From assembly GCF_014643695.1 (NCBI RefSeq), contig NZ_BMJY01000005.1:1-64000 (forward strand): a DNA stretch of 64,000 nucleotides. Direction: 5' to 3'. Made by a program: the position numbers and the translations under genes. Of this stretch, positions 9,195 through 17,871 are shown piece by piece. Origin of the DNA: Microbacterium album. GTDB taxonomy: Bacteria; Actinomycetota; Actinomycetes; Actinomycetales; Microbacteriaceae. The notes under the pieces are model-generated. The model was not told where the DNA came from. It made no database searches and saw only the letters and a program-made list of their open reading frames with translations. Every line of letters begins with the position of its first letter. The stretch's first letter is position 1.

Positions 9195-11771
9195 GTGCCC
9201 CCGGTCGACGCGCCCGCCCTGCTTCGCCTGGACGCCGTCTCGCTCACGCACCCCGACGCCGTCCGGCCGACGCCGCGCGACGTCTCGCTCGAGGTGCATC
9301 CGGGCGAGGTCGTGCTCCTGCTCGGCCCGAGCGGCTCCGGCAAGTCCACCCTCGCACTCGCGCTCGACGGGCTGATCCCCCACGCCCTCCCCGCCAAGCT
9401 CGACGGCACGATCTCGGTGGACGGGATCGACACGGCGGACAGCACGGTGCCCGAGCTCAGCACGCGCGTGGCCATGGTCTTCCAGGATCCGGACGCGCAG
9501 CTCGTGACCGGCACCGTGCTCGACGAGGTCGCCTTCGCACTCGAGAACCTGAGGCTGCCGGTCGACGAGGTGCTCTCCCGCACCGAGGCGGCGCTGCGCC
9601 GCATGGGGCTGTGGGACCGCCGCTCGTGGAACCCGGATCGGCTGTCGGGCGGCGGCCGTCAGCGGCTGGCGATCGCGTGCGCGCTCGCGATGGGATCGCC
9701 GCTGCTCGTGCTGGACGAGCCCACCGCCAACCTGGACCCCGTCGGGATCGAGGACGTGTACGAAGCGCTCGCCGACGTGGTCGCGCAGGGCGATCGCGCG
9801 ATCGTGCTCGTCGAGCACAATCTCGACGCCGCCGTGAGCCTCGCGACGCGGGCGGTGGTGCTCGACGCCGTCGGAGGGGTCGTGTTCGACGGCCCGGCCG
9901 CGGAGCTGCTGCGCACCCACGCGGAGACGCTCGCCGCGATGGGCGTGTGGCTGCCCGCGGCGACGATCGCTGCCCTCCGGCTGCGCGGCGAAGGACACCG
10001 CCTCGATCCCCTGCCCCTCACGCCGGCGCAGTTGCGGGATGCGCTCGCGGCGGATCCGGACGCCGACCGGGCGACCTCCCTGCTGCTGAGTCCCGCGGAG
10101 GCGCCGGCCGCGCCTCCCTCCGGCGCGCCGCCGCTCGTGCGGGTGCGCGGGCTGACCGTGACGCGGCAGGGCGCGCCCGTCCTGCGCGGCGTGGATCTCG
10201 ACATCCCCGCCGGGTCCTTCACGGCCGTCGTCGGGCCGAACGGCGCCGGGAAGACCACTCTCGTGCAGGCGATCGCCGGCGTCGCTCCGCCCCCGCGCGG
10301 AAAGGTCCTGGTGGCGGGGACGGACCCGGGCGGCGCGGCGGCCCGCGACCTCGCGGCGCGCATCGGGTTCGTCTTCCAGAACCCCGAGCACCAGTTCGTC
10401 GCGCACACCGTGTTCGACGAGCTCGCGCACGGGCTGCGCCTGCGGGGCGTCCCCGAGCCCGAGGTGAGGGCGCGCGTGACGGACATGATGGACCGCTTCG
10501 GGCTCGCCGACCGCGCCGATGCCCACCCGTTCCTGCTCTCCGGCGGCCAGAAGCGCCGCTTGTCCGTGGGCACCGCCCTGATCGCCGAGCCCGACGTCCT
10601 GGCCCTCGACGAGCCGACGTTCGGGCAGGATCGCGCTCGCGCCGCGGAGCTGCTCGGGCTCCTGCGGCAGCTGCACGCCGTCGGCACCACCGTGGTGATC
10701 GTGACGCACGATCTCCAGCTCGTCGCCGACTACGCGACGCACGTCGTGGTGGTCGCCGACGGCCGGATCGCGGCGACCGGCGCGACGGCCGAGATCTTCG
10801 CCGACGGGCGCGTGCTGGAGCGCGCGGGCCTGCTGCTGCCGCCCGTGCACCGCGCGCTGCGTGCGCCGGTTCCGGCGCGGGCGCTCGGCGGCGCGGGAGC
10901 GCCCGCGGGACCCGGTCCGTCCGGGCCCGGCGCCCCCGCGGCGGCAGGGCGGGAGGCCGGGACAGCCATCCCCGAGACCAGGCCCGACCCCTATGCGGAA
11001 CGGCCGACGGCACCCGCGTGGCGCTTCCTGCACCACCTGAACCCGCTCGCCTCGATCGCGGCCGTCGCCCCCGCGATGCTGCTGCTGGTGTTCACGCGGG
11101 ATCTGGCCACGCCGCTGACGATGCTCCTGATCGCCGCGGCGATCCTCGTGATCGGAGCCCGCCTGCCCCGGCGGCTCGCGCTCGGGCTGCTCGTCGGCGT
11201 TCCGCTCGGCATCGCCGCCGTGGGCACCGGCTTCTCGCTGTGGGTCGACCCCGCACAGGTCGCCGACACCGCGGCGCTGCTGCACGTGGGCGGTTGGACA
11301 CTGCACGTCGGGGCTTTCGCGATCGGGATGGCGACGGCGCTCCGGCTCGCCGCGATCGTCCTGCTCGCGGTCCTCAGCGGCGCGGCCACGAACGGACCGG
11401 AGCTCGTGCGCGCGGCCGTCCAGCATCTGCGCGTGCCGTACCGGATCGGCTACGCGGCGCTGGCCGCGTTCCGTTTCGTGCCGCGCTTCGGGCACGAGCT
11501 CGACGTCATCCGCTCCGCGCACCGGGTGCGCGGCCACCGCTCGGGATCGGGCCCCCTCGCCCGCCTGTCCCGCGGCTGGGGGTACATCGTGCCGCTCCTG
11601 GCGAGCGCCATCCGGCACGCGGAGCGGGTCGCGCTCGCGATGGACGCGCGCGCGTTCGGCGCCCATCCCACGCGCACGGAGCGGCACCTCGTGCCGCTGC
11701 GCGCCCGCGACCTCGTGTTCGTGCTGCTCTTCTGGGCGGTCACGGTTCTCGTCTTCGCGCGTCTCCCCTGA
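9195..11771 (+). CDS. ECF transporter: fused ATPase-ATPase-T component (YkoD-YkoC/CbiO-CbiQ type)
   Basis: An 858-residue fusion of the whole energising module of an ECF importer. ATPase 1 has GPSGSGKST, LSGGGRQRL and LVLDEPTANLD; ATPase 2 has GPNGAGKTT, LSGGQKRR and LALDEPTFGQD. A Pro/Ala/Gly-rich linker (about 545-600) leads to a T component with four or five membrane helices and the coupling motifs HRVRGH and MDARAFG. ATPase 1 has Gly where canonical signatures have Gln (LSGGG). It would power the S components at 8587 and 12278. The GTG start lies 23 nt after the preceding stop and has its own -10 element. Confidence 0.9.
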   Translation: MPPVDAPALLRLDAVSLTHPDAVRPTPRDVSLEVHPGEVVLLLGPSGSGKSTLALALDGLIPHALPAKLDGTISVDGIDTADSTVPELSTRVAMVFQDPDAQLVTGTVLDEVAFALENLRLPVDEVLSRTEAALRRMGLWDRRSWNPDRLSGGGRQRLAIACALAMGSPLLVLDEPTANLDPVGIEDVYEALADVVAQGDRAIVLVEHNLDAAVSLATRAVVLDAVGGVVFDGPAAELLRTHAETLAAMGVWLPAATIAALRLRGEGHRLDPLPLTPAQLRDALAADPDADRATSLLLSPAEAPAAPPSGAPPLVRVRGLTVTRQGAPVLRGVDLDIPAGSFTAVVGPNGAGKTTLVQAIAGVAPPPRGKVLVAGTDPGGAAARDLAARIGFVFQNPEHQFVAHTVFDELAHGLRLRGVPEPEVRARVTDMMDRFGLADRADAHPFLLSGGQKRRLSVGTALIAEPDVLALDEPTFGQDRARAAELLGLLRQLHAVGTTVVIVTHDLQLVADYATHVVVVADGRIAATGATAEIFADGRVLERAGLLLPPVHRALRAPVPARALGGAGAPAGPGPSGPGAPAAAGREAGTAIPETRPDPYAERPTAPAWRFLHHLNPLASIAAVAPAMLLLVFTRDLATPLTMLLIAAAILVIGARLPRRLALGLLVGVPLGIAAVGTGFSLWVDPAQVADTAALLHVGGWTLHVGAFAIGMATALRLAAIVLLAVLSGAATNGPELVRAAVQHLRVPYRIGYAALAAFRFVPRFGHELDVIRSAHRVRGHRSGSGPLARLSRGWGYIVPLLASAIRHAERVALAMDARAFGAHPTRTERHLVPLRARDLVFVLLFWAVTVLVFARLP

Positions 11772-11799
11772 TCCCCTGATTCCCCGAAAGGACACCGCC

Positions 11800-12281
11800 A
11801 TGGCCGCGTCGAGCCGGCTGATCAAGCCCGATCGTCAAGAGCTGCTGCGCCTGACGGTGCGGCGCACGGAACGGCTCTCGCCGCACTGGATGAGGGTCAC
11901 GCTCGGCGGCGGCGAGATCGACGGTTTCCGCCCGATGGGCTACGACCAGTGGTTCCGCATCTTCCTCCCCCTCAGCGGGGAGGAGGGCCTGGAGCGCATC
12001 CCCGCGAAGGCCAACCGGCTCCTCGGGTACCTCAAGTATCTGCGCATCCCGGACGGCGTCCGACCGGTGATGCGCAGCTACACCGTGCGGCACTACCGTC
12101 CGGACAGCCCGGAGGGCGGGCCCGAGCTCGACGTCGACTTCGTCCTGCGGGGGCGCGCCGCCTCCTCGTGGGCGAGCACGGCTGGGACAAGAACGCCGTG
12201 AGCTTCGTCGGGTACTGGCGCGCGGGATCGGCGTCCCCCGCACCGAAATCGGCACGCGCGGCGGCGGGGGGCACGGCATGA
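11800..12281 (+). pseudogene. Siderophore-interacting protein, internal deletion plus frame change
   Basis: The first about 110 codons encode the FAD domain of a siderophore-interacting (ferric-siderophore reductase) protein: HWMRVTLGG, MGYDQWFRIFLP, MRSYTVRHYRP, LDVDFVLRG. That frame then ends after 133 codons at 12201. In another frame the typical C-terminus follows at once (GEHGWDKNAVSFVGYWRAG) and ends at 12281, exactly where its TGA overlaps the next gene's ATG. About 100-130 residues of the NAD(P)-binding domain are missing. An internal out-of-frame deletion of an intact, translationally coupled gene explains all of this. Ribosome site GAAAGGAC precedes the ATG. The short 133-residue product might still fold as a partial FAD domain. 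Confidence 0.72.
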
Positions 12282-12841
12282 GGCGCGTGTCCACGGCGTA
12301 CCTGCTGACCTGCGCCGCGATCGGCGTGGCGGGCGGGCTCCTGCTCGCCCCCGCGAACTGGGTCTCGACCGTGCTGTTCGCCGCCGCCCCGTTCGCCTCG
12401 GTCGCGATTGCGGGTCTGTGGATCCTGCCCGCCGTGGTCGCCCTGCGCCTCTTGCAGCGGCCGCTCGCGGGGCTGCTGACCGGCCTGATCTCGGGCCTGG
12501 TGATCGTCCCGTTCTCCGGTTACGGATTCGCCAGCGTGCTCACGAACCTGTGGTGGTCGCTGTTCCCGGAGCTGGCGTTCCTCGTCGTGCTGTGGCGGTT
12601 CTGGCGGACGTGGCAGCACTACGCCGGAGCGATCGCCGTCGGCATCGTCTACCCGCTCGCGGCCGGCGCCTCGTTCGGACTGGAGACGATGACCCTCGTC
12701 GCCCGCGTCGGCTTCTTCGCGCTCACCACCGCGAGCTGCGTCGCGGCGACCGCCCTCGGCATCGTGATCGCCGACCGCCTCCGGCGCGCGGGCGTGGCCG
12801 CCACGGTGAGGCCGCGGGGTCGCCGCACGCCGGGAGGATAG
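12278..12841 (+). CDS. ECF transporter S component, second paralogue (YkoE-like)
   Basis: A 187-residue protein with about five or six membrane helices (LLTCAAIGVAGGLL, VAIAGLWILPAVVALRLL, LLTGLISGLVIVPFSGYG, and so on). It resembles the S component at 8587 in length and in the N-terminal helix motif. Its ATG overlaps the TGA of the broken siderophore-reductase gene (ATGA), so it belonged to that translational unit. It presumably plugs into the fused ATPase/T component. The disrupted upstream frame now stops early, at 12201, which may reduce coupling-dependent translation. Confidence 0.75.
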   Translation: MRRVSTAYLLTCAAIGVAGGLLLAPANWVSTVLFAAAPFASVAIAGLWILPAVVALRLLQRPLAGLLTGLISGLVIVPFSGYGFASVLTNLWWSLFPELAFLVVLWRFWRTWQHYAGAIAVGIVYPLAAGASFGLETMTLVARVGFFALTTASCVAATALGIVIADRLRRAGVAATVRPRGRRTPGG

Positions 12842-12871
12842 AACGCCCGTTCGCATCGCTTGACATCCGAT

Positions 12872-12887
12872 TCGAATGTCTGTTCGA
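12872..12887 (+). promoter_or_regulatory. SOS (LexA) box overlapping the promoter of the radical SAM gene
   Basis: TCGAATGTCTGTTCGA matches the actinobacterial/Bacillus-type SOS box TCGAAC-N4-GTTCGA at 11 of 12 fixed positions. A good -35, TTGACA, is at 12860-12865; 17 bp downstream is TTCGAT (12883-12888), a plausible -10 overlapped by the box. LexA bound here would block transcription. The -10 is 7 nt before the ATG, so the mRNA may be leaderless. Confidence 0.7.
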
Positions 12888-12895
12888 TTGAGGGC

Positions 12896-13972
12896 ATGCG
12901 ATGGCGAGGGCAGCAGCTCGGCGAGACCGACCCGAACGCACTCCCGGGCCTGGAGCAGCTGGACGGACTCGTCCGCTCCGTCACCACGCCCGAGTTCGCC
13001 GGGATCACCTTCCACGAGGTGGCCGCGAAGACGGCGCTCAACCACGTCCCCCGCTCGAGCAGCATGCCGTTCGACTGGACGATCAATCCCTACCGGGGCT
13101 GCACGCACGCCTGCGTCTACTGCTTCGCCCGGGGTACGCACGAGTACCTCGAGCTCGATGCGGGGCGCGACTTCGACTCGCAGATCGTCGTCAAGGTCAA
13201 CGTCGACGAGGTGCTGCGACGCGAGCTCGCGCGGCCCTCGTGGCGACGCGAGCACGTCGCGCTCGGCACCAACACGGATCCGTACCAGCGGGCGGAGGGC
13301 CGCTATCGGCTGATGCCCGGCATCGCGACCGCGCTGGCCGAGTCCGGGACGCCGTTCTCGGTCCTCACGAAGGGGTCGCTGCTGCGCCGGGATCTTCCCT
13401 TGCTGACGCGACTGCGGCGGGACGTCGACATCTCCCTCGCGTTCTCGATCGCCGTGTACGACGACGAGCTGCAGCAGGCGATCGAACCGGGCACCCCGAC
13501 GGCGCAGGCGCGCCTCGACACCGTGCGCGCCGCGGCGGACGCCGGTTTCGCCGTGTCGGTGTTCCTGATGCCGGTCCTCCCCCACCTGACCGATTCGCCC
13601 GAGGCGCTCGACGCGGCGCTCGCGCGCGTGCGGGCCGCCGGAGCCGCCCGCGCCGTGCACGGGGCGCTGCACCTGCGGCCCGGCGTCAAGCCGTGGTTCA
13701 TGCGCTGGCTGTCTCGCGAGCGGCCCGACCTGCTGCCGGCCTACCGCGGCCTGTACCCCGGCGCGTCCGTCAACGCGCCGGCGGCGTACCGCACGATGCT
13801 CGCGCAGCGCATCCGCCCCCTGATCCGGGCGCACGGCCTCGACGGCCACGCGGACGGCGATGCCTGGCGGCGTCCGCGCGCGACGCCGGCGACGTCGGCC
13901 CGGGTCGTCACCACGTCACGGGGCCGGACGGCCGAGCGGGCCGCCGGGAACGAGCCGGCGCGGCTGTTCTGA
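12896..13972 (+). CDS. Rv2578c-family radical SAM protein
   Basis: A 358-residue radical SAM protein with the cluster motif CTHACVYC, where CxxxCxxC binds the 4Fe-4S/SAM centre, preceded by DWTINPYRG and followed by ARGTHEYLELDAGRDFD, the signature of Rv2578c and spore-photoproduct-lyase-like proteins. TNTDPYQRAE and LTKGSLLRRDLPLL also match. The biochemical function of this family is not established; a DNA-damage role is suggested by the SOS box over its promoter. ATG at 12896 is chosen because it follows GAGGG and the promoter; the frame extends 12 codons upstream through the SOS box. Confidence 0.85.
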   Translation: MRWRGQQLGETDPNALPGLEQLDGLVRSVTTPEFAGITFHEVAAKTALNHVPRSSSMPFDWTINPYRGCTHACVYCFARGTHEYLELDAGRDFDSQIVVKVNVDEVLRRELARPSWRREHVALGTNTDPYQRAEGRYRLMPGIATALAESGTPFSVLTKGSLLRRDLPLLTRLRRDVDISLAFSIAVYDDELQQAIEPGTPTAQARLDTVRAAADAGFAVSVFLMPVLPHLTDSPEALDAALARVRAAGAARAVHGALHLRPGVKPWFMRWLSRERPDLLPAYRGLYPGASVNAPAAYRTMLAQRIRPLIRAHGLDGHADGDAWRRPRATPATSARVVTTSRGRTAERAAGNEPARLF

Positions 13973-13979
13973 GCGACCC

Positions 13980-14921
13980 TCACCCGTAGTCGGGCGCGGC
14001 GGGCAGGCCGAAGAACTCCTCGAGGGAGCGGAAGCCGCCGTCCCGGTACACGGCCGCCAGGTCCTCGCCGATGTACCGCAGGTGCCAGGGCTCGGGCGCG
14101 TAGCCCGTCGTCTCGGTCTCCCCCGGCTCGTAGCGCACGATCCATCCGAAACGCCAGGCGTTGTCCGCGAGCCAGCGACCCTGCGCCGTCTCGCCGACCT
14201 CGTAGATCGTGCCGCACCCGCCGGCATCGCACGCGACGACGTCGACCGCGAGGCCCAGCTGATGTTCGCTGAACCCGGGATGGGCCGAGATCTCGTCCGC
14301 CGCGTGCTCCCCGCGCGCCCCCACCTGCGCCCGGTAGGTGGACTCCTGCGTCTCATACGACCGATACGCGCTGAAGCTCGCGATCCGCCCCGCTCCCTCG
14401 GCCTCGGCCGCCGCGACCAGCCGCTCGAAGGGCTCGATCGCCTCGGGCCGGAGACCGTCGCCCGCCACGCGCGACGGCGGCGCCACGATCTCCTCGGGCG
14501 CGTAGTCGACGGGCTCCAGCGGGCGCTGCTTGTTGACGACCGCCCACGGCCAGGCCGGGTCGTCGAGGGGCACGCATGGCGCCGCCCCCTCCGCGACGAC
14601 CTCCCGCAGCCGCTCGGCGCCGCCGAACGCCGCGATCAGCGCGGTCGGGTCGGTGTCGGCGATCGCCTCGGTCACGGAGTGCGATTCGCACGGCGAGGGT
14701 GCCGCCTCCACCTGCTCGATGAGGGGCACGGGCAGCGCGAGATGCGCGACGGATCGGTTCTGCGCGGACGGCGCGTCGGCGTCGCGCGAGGCGATCTGCT
14801 GCGCGACGAACAGGTGCGCCACGACCACGGCGGCCAGGGCGCCGGCGGCGAGGGCCATCCGGCGCGTCCGGCGCAGTCGCATCGCCCGGCGTCGCGCGGC
14901 GGCTCGTCGGCGCTCACCCAT
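13980..14921 (-). CDS. VanY-type D-alanyl-D-alanine carboxypeptidase (M15 family)
   Basis: A 313-residue protein with a basic N-terminus, one signal/anchor helix (LAAGALAAVVVAHLFVA) and an extracytoplasmic M15 peptidase domain. Motifs are FSAYRSYETQ, HPGFSEHQLGLAVD (zinc His and Asp) and PWHLRYIG (third zinc ligand), all intact. It would trim D-Ala from peptidoglycan stem peptides. Paired cysteines in the domain could form disulfides. Start ATG at 14919-14921; CAGACT lies seven bases upstream, a weaker version of the leaderless arrangement. It converges on the radical SAM gene with only 7 nt between the stops and no hairpin. Confidence 0.85.
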   Translation of the reverse strand: MGERRRAAARRRAMRLRRTRRMALAAGALAAVVVAHLFVAQQIASRDADAPSAQNRSVAHLALPVPLIEQVEAAPSPCESHSVTEAIADTDPTALIAAFGGAERLREVVAEGAAPCVPLDDPAWPWAVVNKQRPLEPVDYAPEEIVAPPSRVAGDGLRPEAIEPFERLVAAAEAEGAGRIASFSAYRSYETQESTYRAQVGARGEHAADEISAHPGFSEHQLGLAVDVVACDAGGCGTIYEVGETAQGRWLADNAWRFGWIVRYEPGETETTGYAPEPWHLRYIGEDLAAVYRDGGFRSLEEFFGLPAAPDYG

Positions 14922-14980
14922 GTCGTCCAGTCTGTCCACGCTCCGTCCGAGATCCCTGGGTGCCGGCGCGGGCGGGCGCG

Positions 14981-15928
14981 TCACGCGGAGAGGGAGATGC
15001 CCCAGCGGGCCTGCCAGCGTTCGCCCGGAGCGAGCCAGCGCACGCCCCGACCGCTGTTGAACGCATCGGCCGGTGCGGTCATCGGCTCGACCGCGACGGC
15101 GAGCGGGTGGCCCGGGTAGGCGTCGGTGCGGAACGCCTGCACGTACTCGAAGTCCGCGTCCTGCCAGAGCGTGACGACTCGACCGTCCGGAGCGGCCAGC
15201 GTCGTGCGCGCCAGGCCGTCGGCATCCCGCCGGAGCGACCCGAAGCCCATGTCGAGGTCGGCGTCGGCCACGCGGACGCCCCCGCGCAGGTCCACGGCGC
15301 CGCGGACCGGGTGCTCCGCGATCGGCAGCATCCGGTCGTCGACCTCGAACCACGTCTCTGCCGGGACGGTCAGCACGAGGTCGGCCGTGTCCACGCCGCC
15401 GATGCAGAGGAACGGGTGCGCGCCGATGGCCACGGGCGCGTCCCGCTCCCCGACGTTGACCAGCTCGTGGGTCACCTCGATCCCGTCGTCCGTGAGCGCG
15501 TAGGCGACGCTCGTGTCGAGGGCGAAGGGGTAGCCGTGCTGCGGGTACACGGTCGCCGACAGTGTGGCCCGGTCTCCGGACGCGTCGATGTCGTAGCCGG
15601 TGTTGCGCAGCAGCCCGTGGATCGCGTTCCCGCGCGACGGCTCCGTGAGGTCCAGCTGCTGATCGGCAGGATCGCCCTGCCCCCCGGGCGGAACGTGCGT
15701 CCACCGCCCGTCCCGGACCCGATTGGGCCAGGGCACGAGCACGATCCCCGACGCGAAGGGAGGCGTCGTCCCCTGCGGGTAGCGGGCGACGACGTCGACT
15801 CCGCCGACCGTCAGCGCGCGCAGCGCCGCGCCCACCTGGGCGAGCTGGGCGGTCACCTCGCCCGAGCCGCCCTCGCGCCGGAGGTGGACCTGGGTGCCGG
15901 TGGGATCGATGCGCCTGGGAGCGTTCAC
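14981..15928 (-). CDS. Aldose 1-epimerase family protein
   Basis: A 315-residue galactose-mutarotase-fold protein. LVPWPNRVRDGRW, NAIHGLLRNTGYD (catalytic-type His), GAHPFLC (second His) and AVEPMTAPADAFNSG (region of the catalytic Glu) follow the order seen in the aldose-1-epimerase/YeaD-like family. It interconverts anomers of a sugar or sugar derivative, presumably in the cytoplasm since there is no signal peptide. The sugar cannot be told. The start is GTG. Confidence 0.88.
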   Translation of the reverse strand: MNAPRRIDPTGTQVHLRREGGSGEVTAQLAQVGAALRALTVGGVDVVARYPQGTTPPFASGIVLVPWPNRVRDGRWTHVPPGGQGDPADQQLDLTEPSRGNAIHGLLRNTGYDIDASGDRATLSATVYPQHGYPFALDTSVAYALTDDGIEVTHELVNVGERDAPVAIGAHPFLCIGGVDTADLVLTVPAETWFEVDDRMLPIAEHPVRGAVDLRGGVRVADADLDMGFGSLRRDADGLARTTLAAPDGRVVTLWQDADFEYVQAFRTDAYPGHPLAVAVEPMTAPADAFNSGRGVRWLAPGERWQARWGISLSA

Positions 15929-15935
15929 GTGGACG

Positions 15936-15941
15936 AGCCTA
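15936..15941 (-). promoter_or_regulatory. -10 element of the aldose 1-epimerase gene (TAGGCT)
   Basis: TAGGCT on the minus strand, seven bases before the GTG start at 15928. Confidence 0.45.
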
Positions 15942-15970
15942 GGGCACGCGAACGCCCCGGACCGGGCGCC

Positions 15971-17752
15971 TCAGGCCGTCAGCTCGCTGAGCGTCGGGCC
16001 GCCGGCGAGCTCGTCGAGGAGGTCGTCGCCGGGGCGCACCTCGTCGAACGGGGCATCGATCTCGGCGCGGCCCAGCATCTCGGCCATGCGACGGCGTCGC
16101 TGGCGCGGGATGAGCGTGACGACGCGGCCCTCCCGTCCCGCGCGGCCGGTGCGGCCGGATCGGTGCAGGTACGTCTTGTACTCGTCCGGGGCGTCGGCCT
16201 GGATGACCAGGTCGATGTCGTCGACGTGGATGCCGCGCGCGGCCACGTCCGTCGCGACGAGCACGCGGGCGCGGCCCTTCGAGAACCGCTCGATGTTGCG
16301 CGTGCGCTTGGCCTGGTTGAGGTCGCCGTGCAGGGCGATCGCGTCGATGCCGGCGTCGTCGAACTGCTCGGCGAGCATCTCCGCGTACGCCCGGGTGCGC
16401 GTGAAGACGAGCGTCTTGCCGTCGCGGTCGACGAGCGCATCCAGGATCTCGGCCTTGCTGCGGTGATCGATCACGAGCACGCGGTGATCGATCGTGCCGG
16501 TCTCCTGCGTCTCGCCCGCGACCTCGTAGACCTGCGGGTCGACGAGGAACTCGTCGACGAGCGCGGCCACCTCGCGGTCGAGCGTCGCCGAGAACAGCAG
16601 CTTCTGACCGCCCTCGGCGGTGAGCCGCAGGATCTCCTGGACCGGCTCGAGGAACCCGAGCTCGCACATGTGGTCGGCCTCGTCGAGCACCGAGATCGCG
16701 ATGCGCGAGAGGTCGAGCTTGCCCTGACGCTGCAGGTCGCCGATGCGGCCGGGGGTGCCGATCACGATGTCGACGCCCTTCTTCAGCGCGCCCACCTGGC
16801 GGGCCTGGGGCACGCCGCCGTAGATCTGGGTCGTGAAGAGCCCCACGCTGCGCGCGATCGGCTGGATCGTGCGGTCGATCTGGAGCGCCAGCTCACGCGT
16901 CGGCGCCATGATGAGCGCGACCGGCGCGCGGCCGAACTCGCGCTTCGTCCCCGCCTTCGACCGCAGCACGCGCTCGACGAGCGGGGCACCGAACGCGATG
17001 GTCTTGCCCGAGCCGGTGCGGCCGCGTGCCAGGACGTCGCGTCCCGCGATGATCGACGGAGCGGTCGACGCCTGGATGGGGAACGGCCGCTCGGCGCCGA
17101 GCGCCGCGAGGGCCCGCACGATGTTGTCGCCGAAGCCGAGGTCGGCGAAGGTCGTCTCCGCGACCGCCTCGGCCTGCACGGCCTGTGCCTCGAGCCGCTC
17201 GTGCACGACGTCGATGTGCTGCTCCTGTGCACGGGATCGCTGCGCCACGGGGCGCTCCTCCCGCCGCTCCTGCCACGTGCGCTCGCCGCGGGGGCGCTCG
17301 ACGCGGTGCCCATCGACACGCCGCCCATCCACACTGGGCCGATCGAAGCGGGCCCGATCGAAACGAGGTCGATCGACACGGGGCCGATCGAAACCGGGCC
17401 GGTCGCCGGCGTCGCGACGCGGGCGGTCGTCGCGCTCGAAGCGCGGCCGCTCCGCGCGGGCGGGACGCTCATCGCGGCCGTAGCGGGGCCGCTCCTCCCT
17501 CGCCGGACGGTCGTCGCGGGAGTAGCGGGGGCGCTCGGCACGCTCGTCGGTCGAACGACGCGGACGGTCATCGCGCTCGAAGCGCGGGCGGTCCGCGCGC
17601 TCATCACGGGTGAAGCGCGCGGGACGGTCTTCGCGGCGCGGCCCACGCGGACCGTCGTTGCCGCGGAAGGGACCCCCGGTCTTCTTCTTGGCGTAGCGGG
17701 GATCGAAATTCTGGGCGGGCCGGCCGCCGGCCGGCTTCTTGTTCTTGGGCAT
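15971..17752 (-). CDS. DEAD-box RNA helicase with Arg/Asp-rich repeat N-terminus
   Basis: A 593-residue ATP-dependent RNA helicase. The core has FADLGFGDNIVRAL, PIQASTAPSIIAGRDV, GRTGSGKT, PTRELALQ, TPGR, DEAD, SATLD and HRSGRTGRAGREG. The first about 175 residues are a disordered tail of imperfect repeats built from DRPRFERDDRPRR, DERAERPRYSRDDRP and FDRPRVDRPRF units, with matching DNA repetition at about 17330-17620. Such RDR-rich tails often bind RNA or drive condensation. ATG at 17752 (MPKNKKP) is chosen over the open frame further upstream because family members start this way; GGAGAGG lies about 10-16 nt upstream. Likely role: ribosome assembly or mRNA turnover, perhaps in cold. Confidence 0.92.
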   Translation of the reverse strand: MPKNKKPAGGRPAQNFDPRYAKKKTGGPFRGNDGPRGPRREDRPARFTRDERADRPRFERDDRPRRSTDERAERPRYSRDDRPAREERPRYGRDERPARAERPRFERDDRPRRDAGDRPGFDRPRVDRPRFDRARFDRPSVDGRRVDGHRVERPRGERTWQERREERPVAQRSRAQEQHIDVVHERLEAQAVQAEAVAETTFADLGFGDNIVRALAALGAERPFPIQASTAPSIIAGRDVLARGRTGSGKTIAFGAPLVERVLRSKAGTKREFGRAPVALIMAPTRELALQIDRTIQPIARSVGLFTTQIYGGVPQARQVGALKKGVDIVIGTPGRIGDLQRQGKLDLSRIAISVLDEADHMCELGFLEPVQEILRLTAEGGQKLLFSATLDREVAALVDEFLVDPQVYEVAGETQETGTIDHRVLVIDHRSKAEILDALVDRDGKTLVFTRTRAYAEMLAEQFDDAGIDAIALHGDLNQAKRTRNIERFSKGRARVLVATDVAARGIHVDDIDLVIQADAPDEYKTYLHRSGRTGRAGREGRVVTLIPRQRRRRMAEMLGRAEIDAPFDEVRPGDDLLDELAGGPTLSELTA

Positions 17753-17871
17753 GCGAAAGGAACCTCTCCGGGTGATAGCGGCCAACAGGACACACGCATC
17801 ACCCGCGCTCCATGCGCGGCACATCCCAAGCCGACCCCTCAGGCTACCGCGCCCGCCTGGGAGAACGCCCG

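Noticed and set aside
9168-11825. An 885-codon open frame opposite the ECF ATPase gene
   Set aside because: It is the antisense shadow of a long high-GC gene: Arg/His/Glu/Gly-rich, no domain, no ribosome site; the plus strand has clear ATPase motifs.
8587-12841. Naming the ECF system a thiamine-precursor importer
   Set aside because: The S components are YkoE-like, but no TPP riboswitch or thiamine gene is present, while an iron-related gene remnant is; the ligand is left open.
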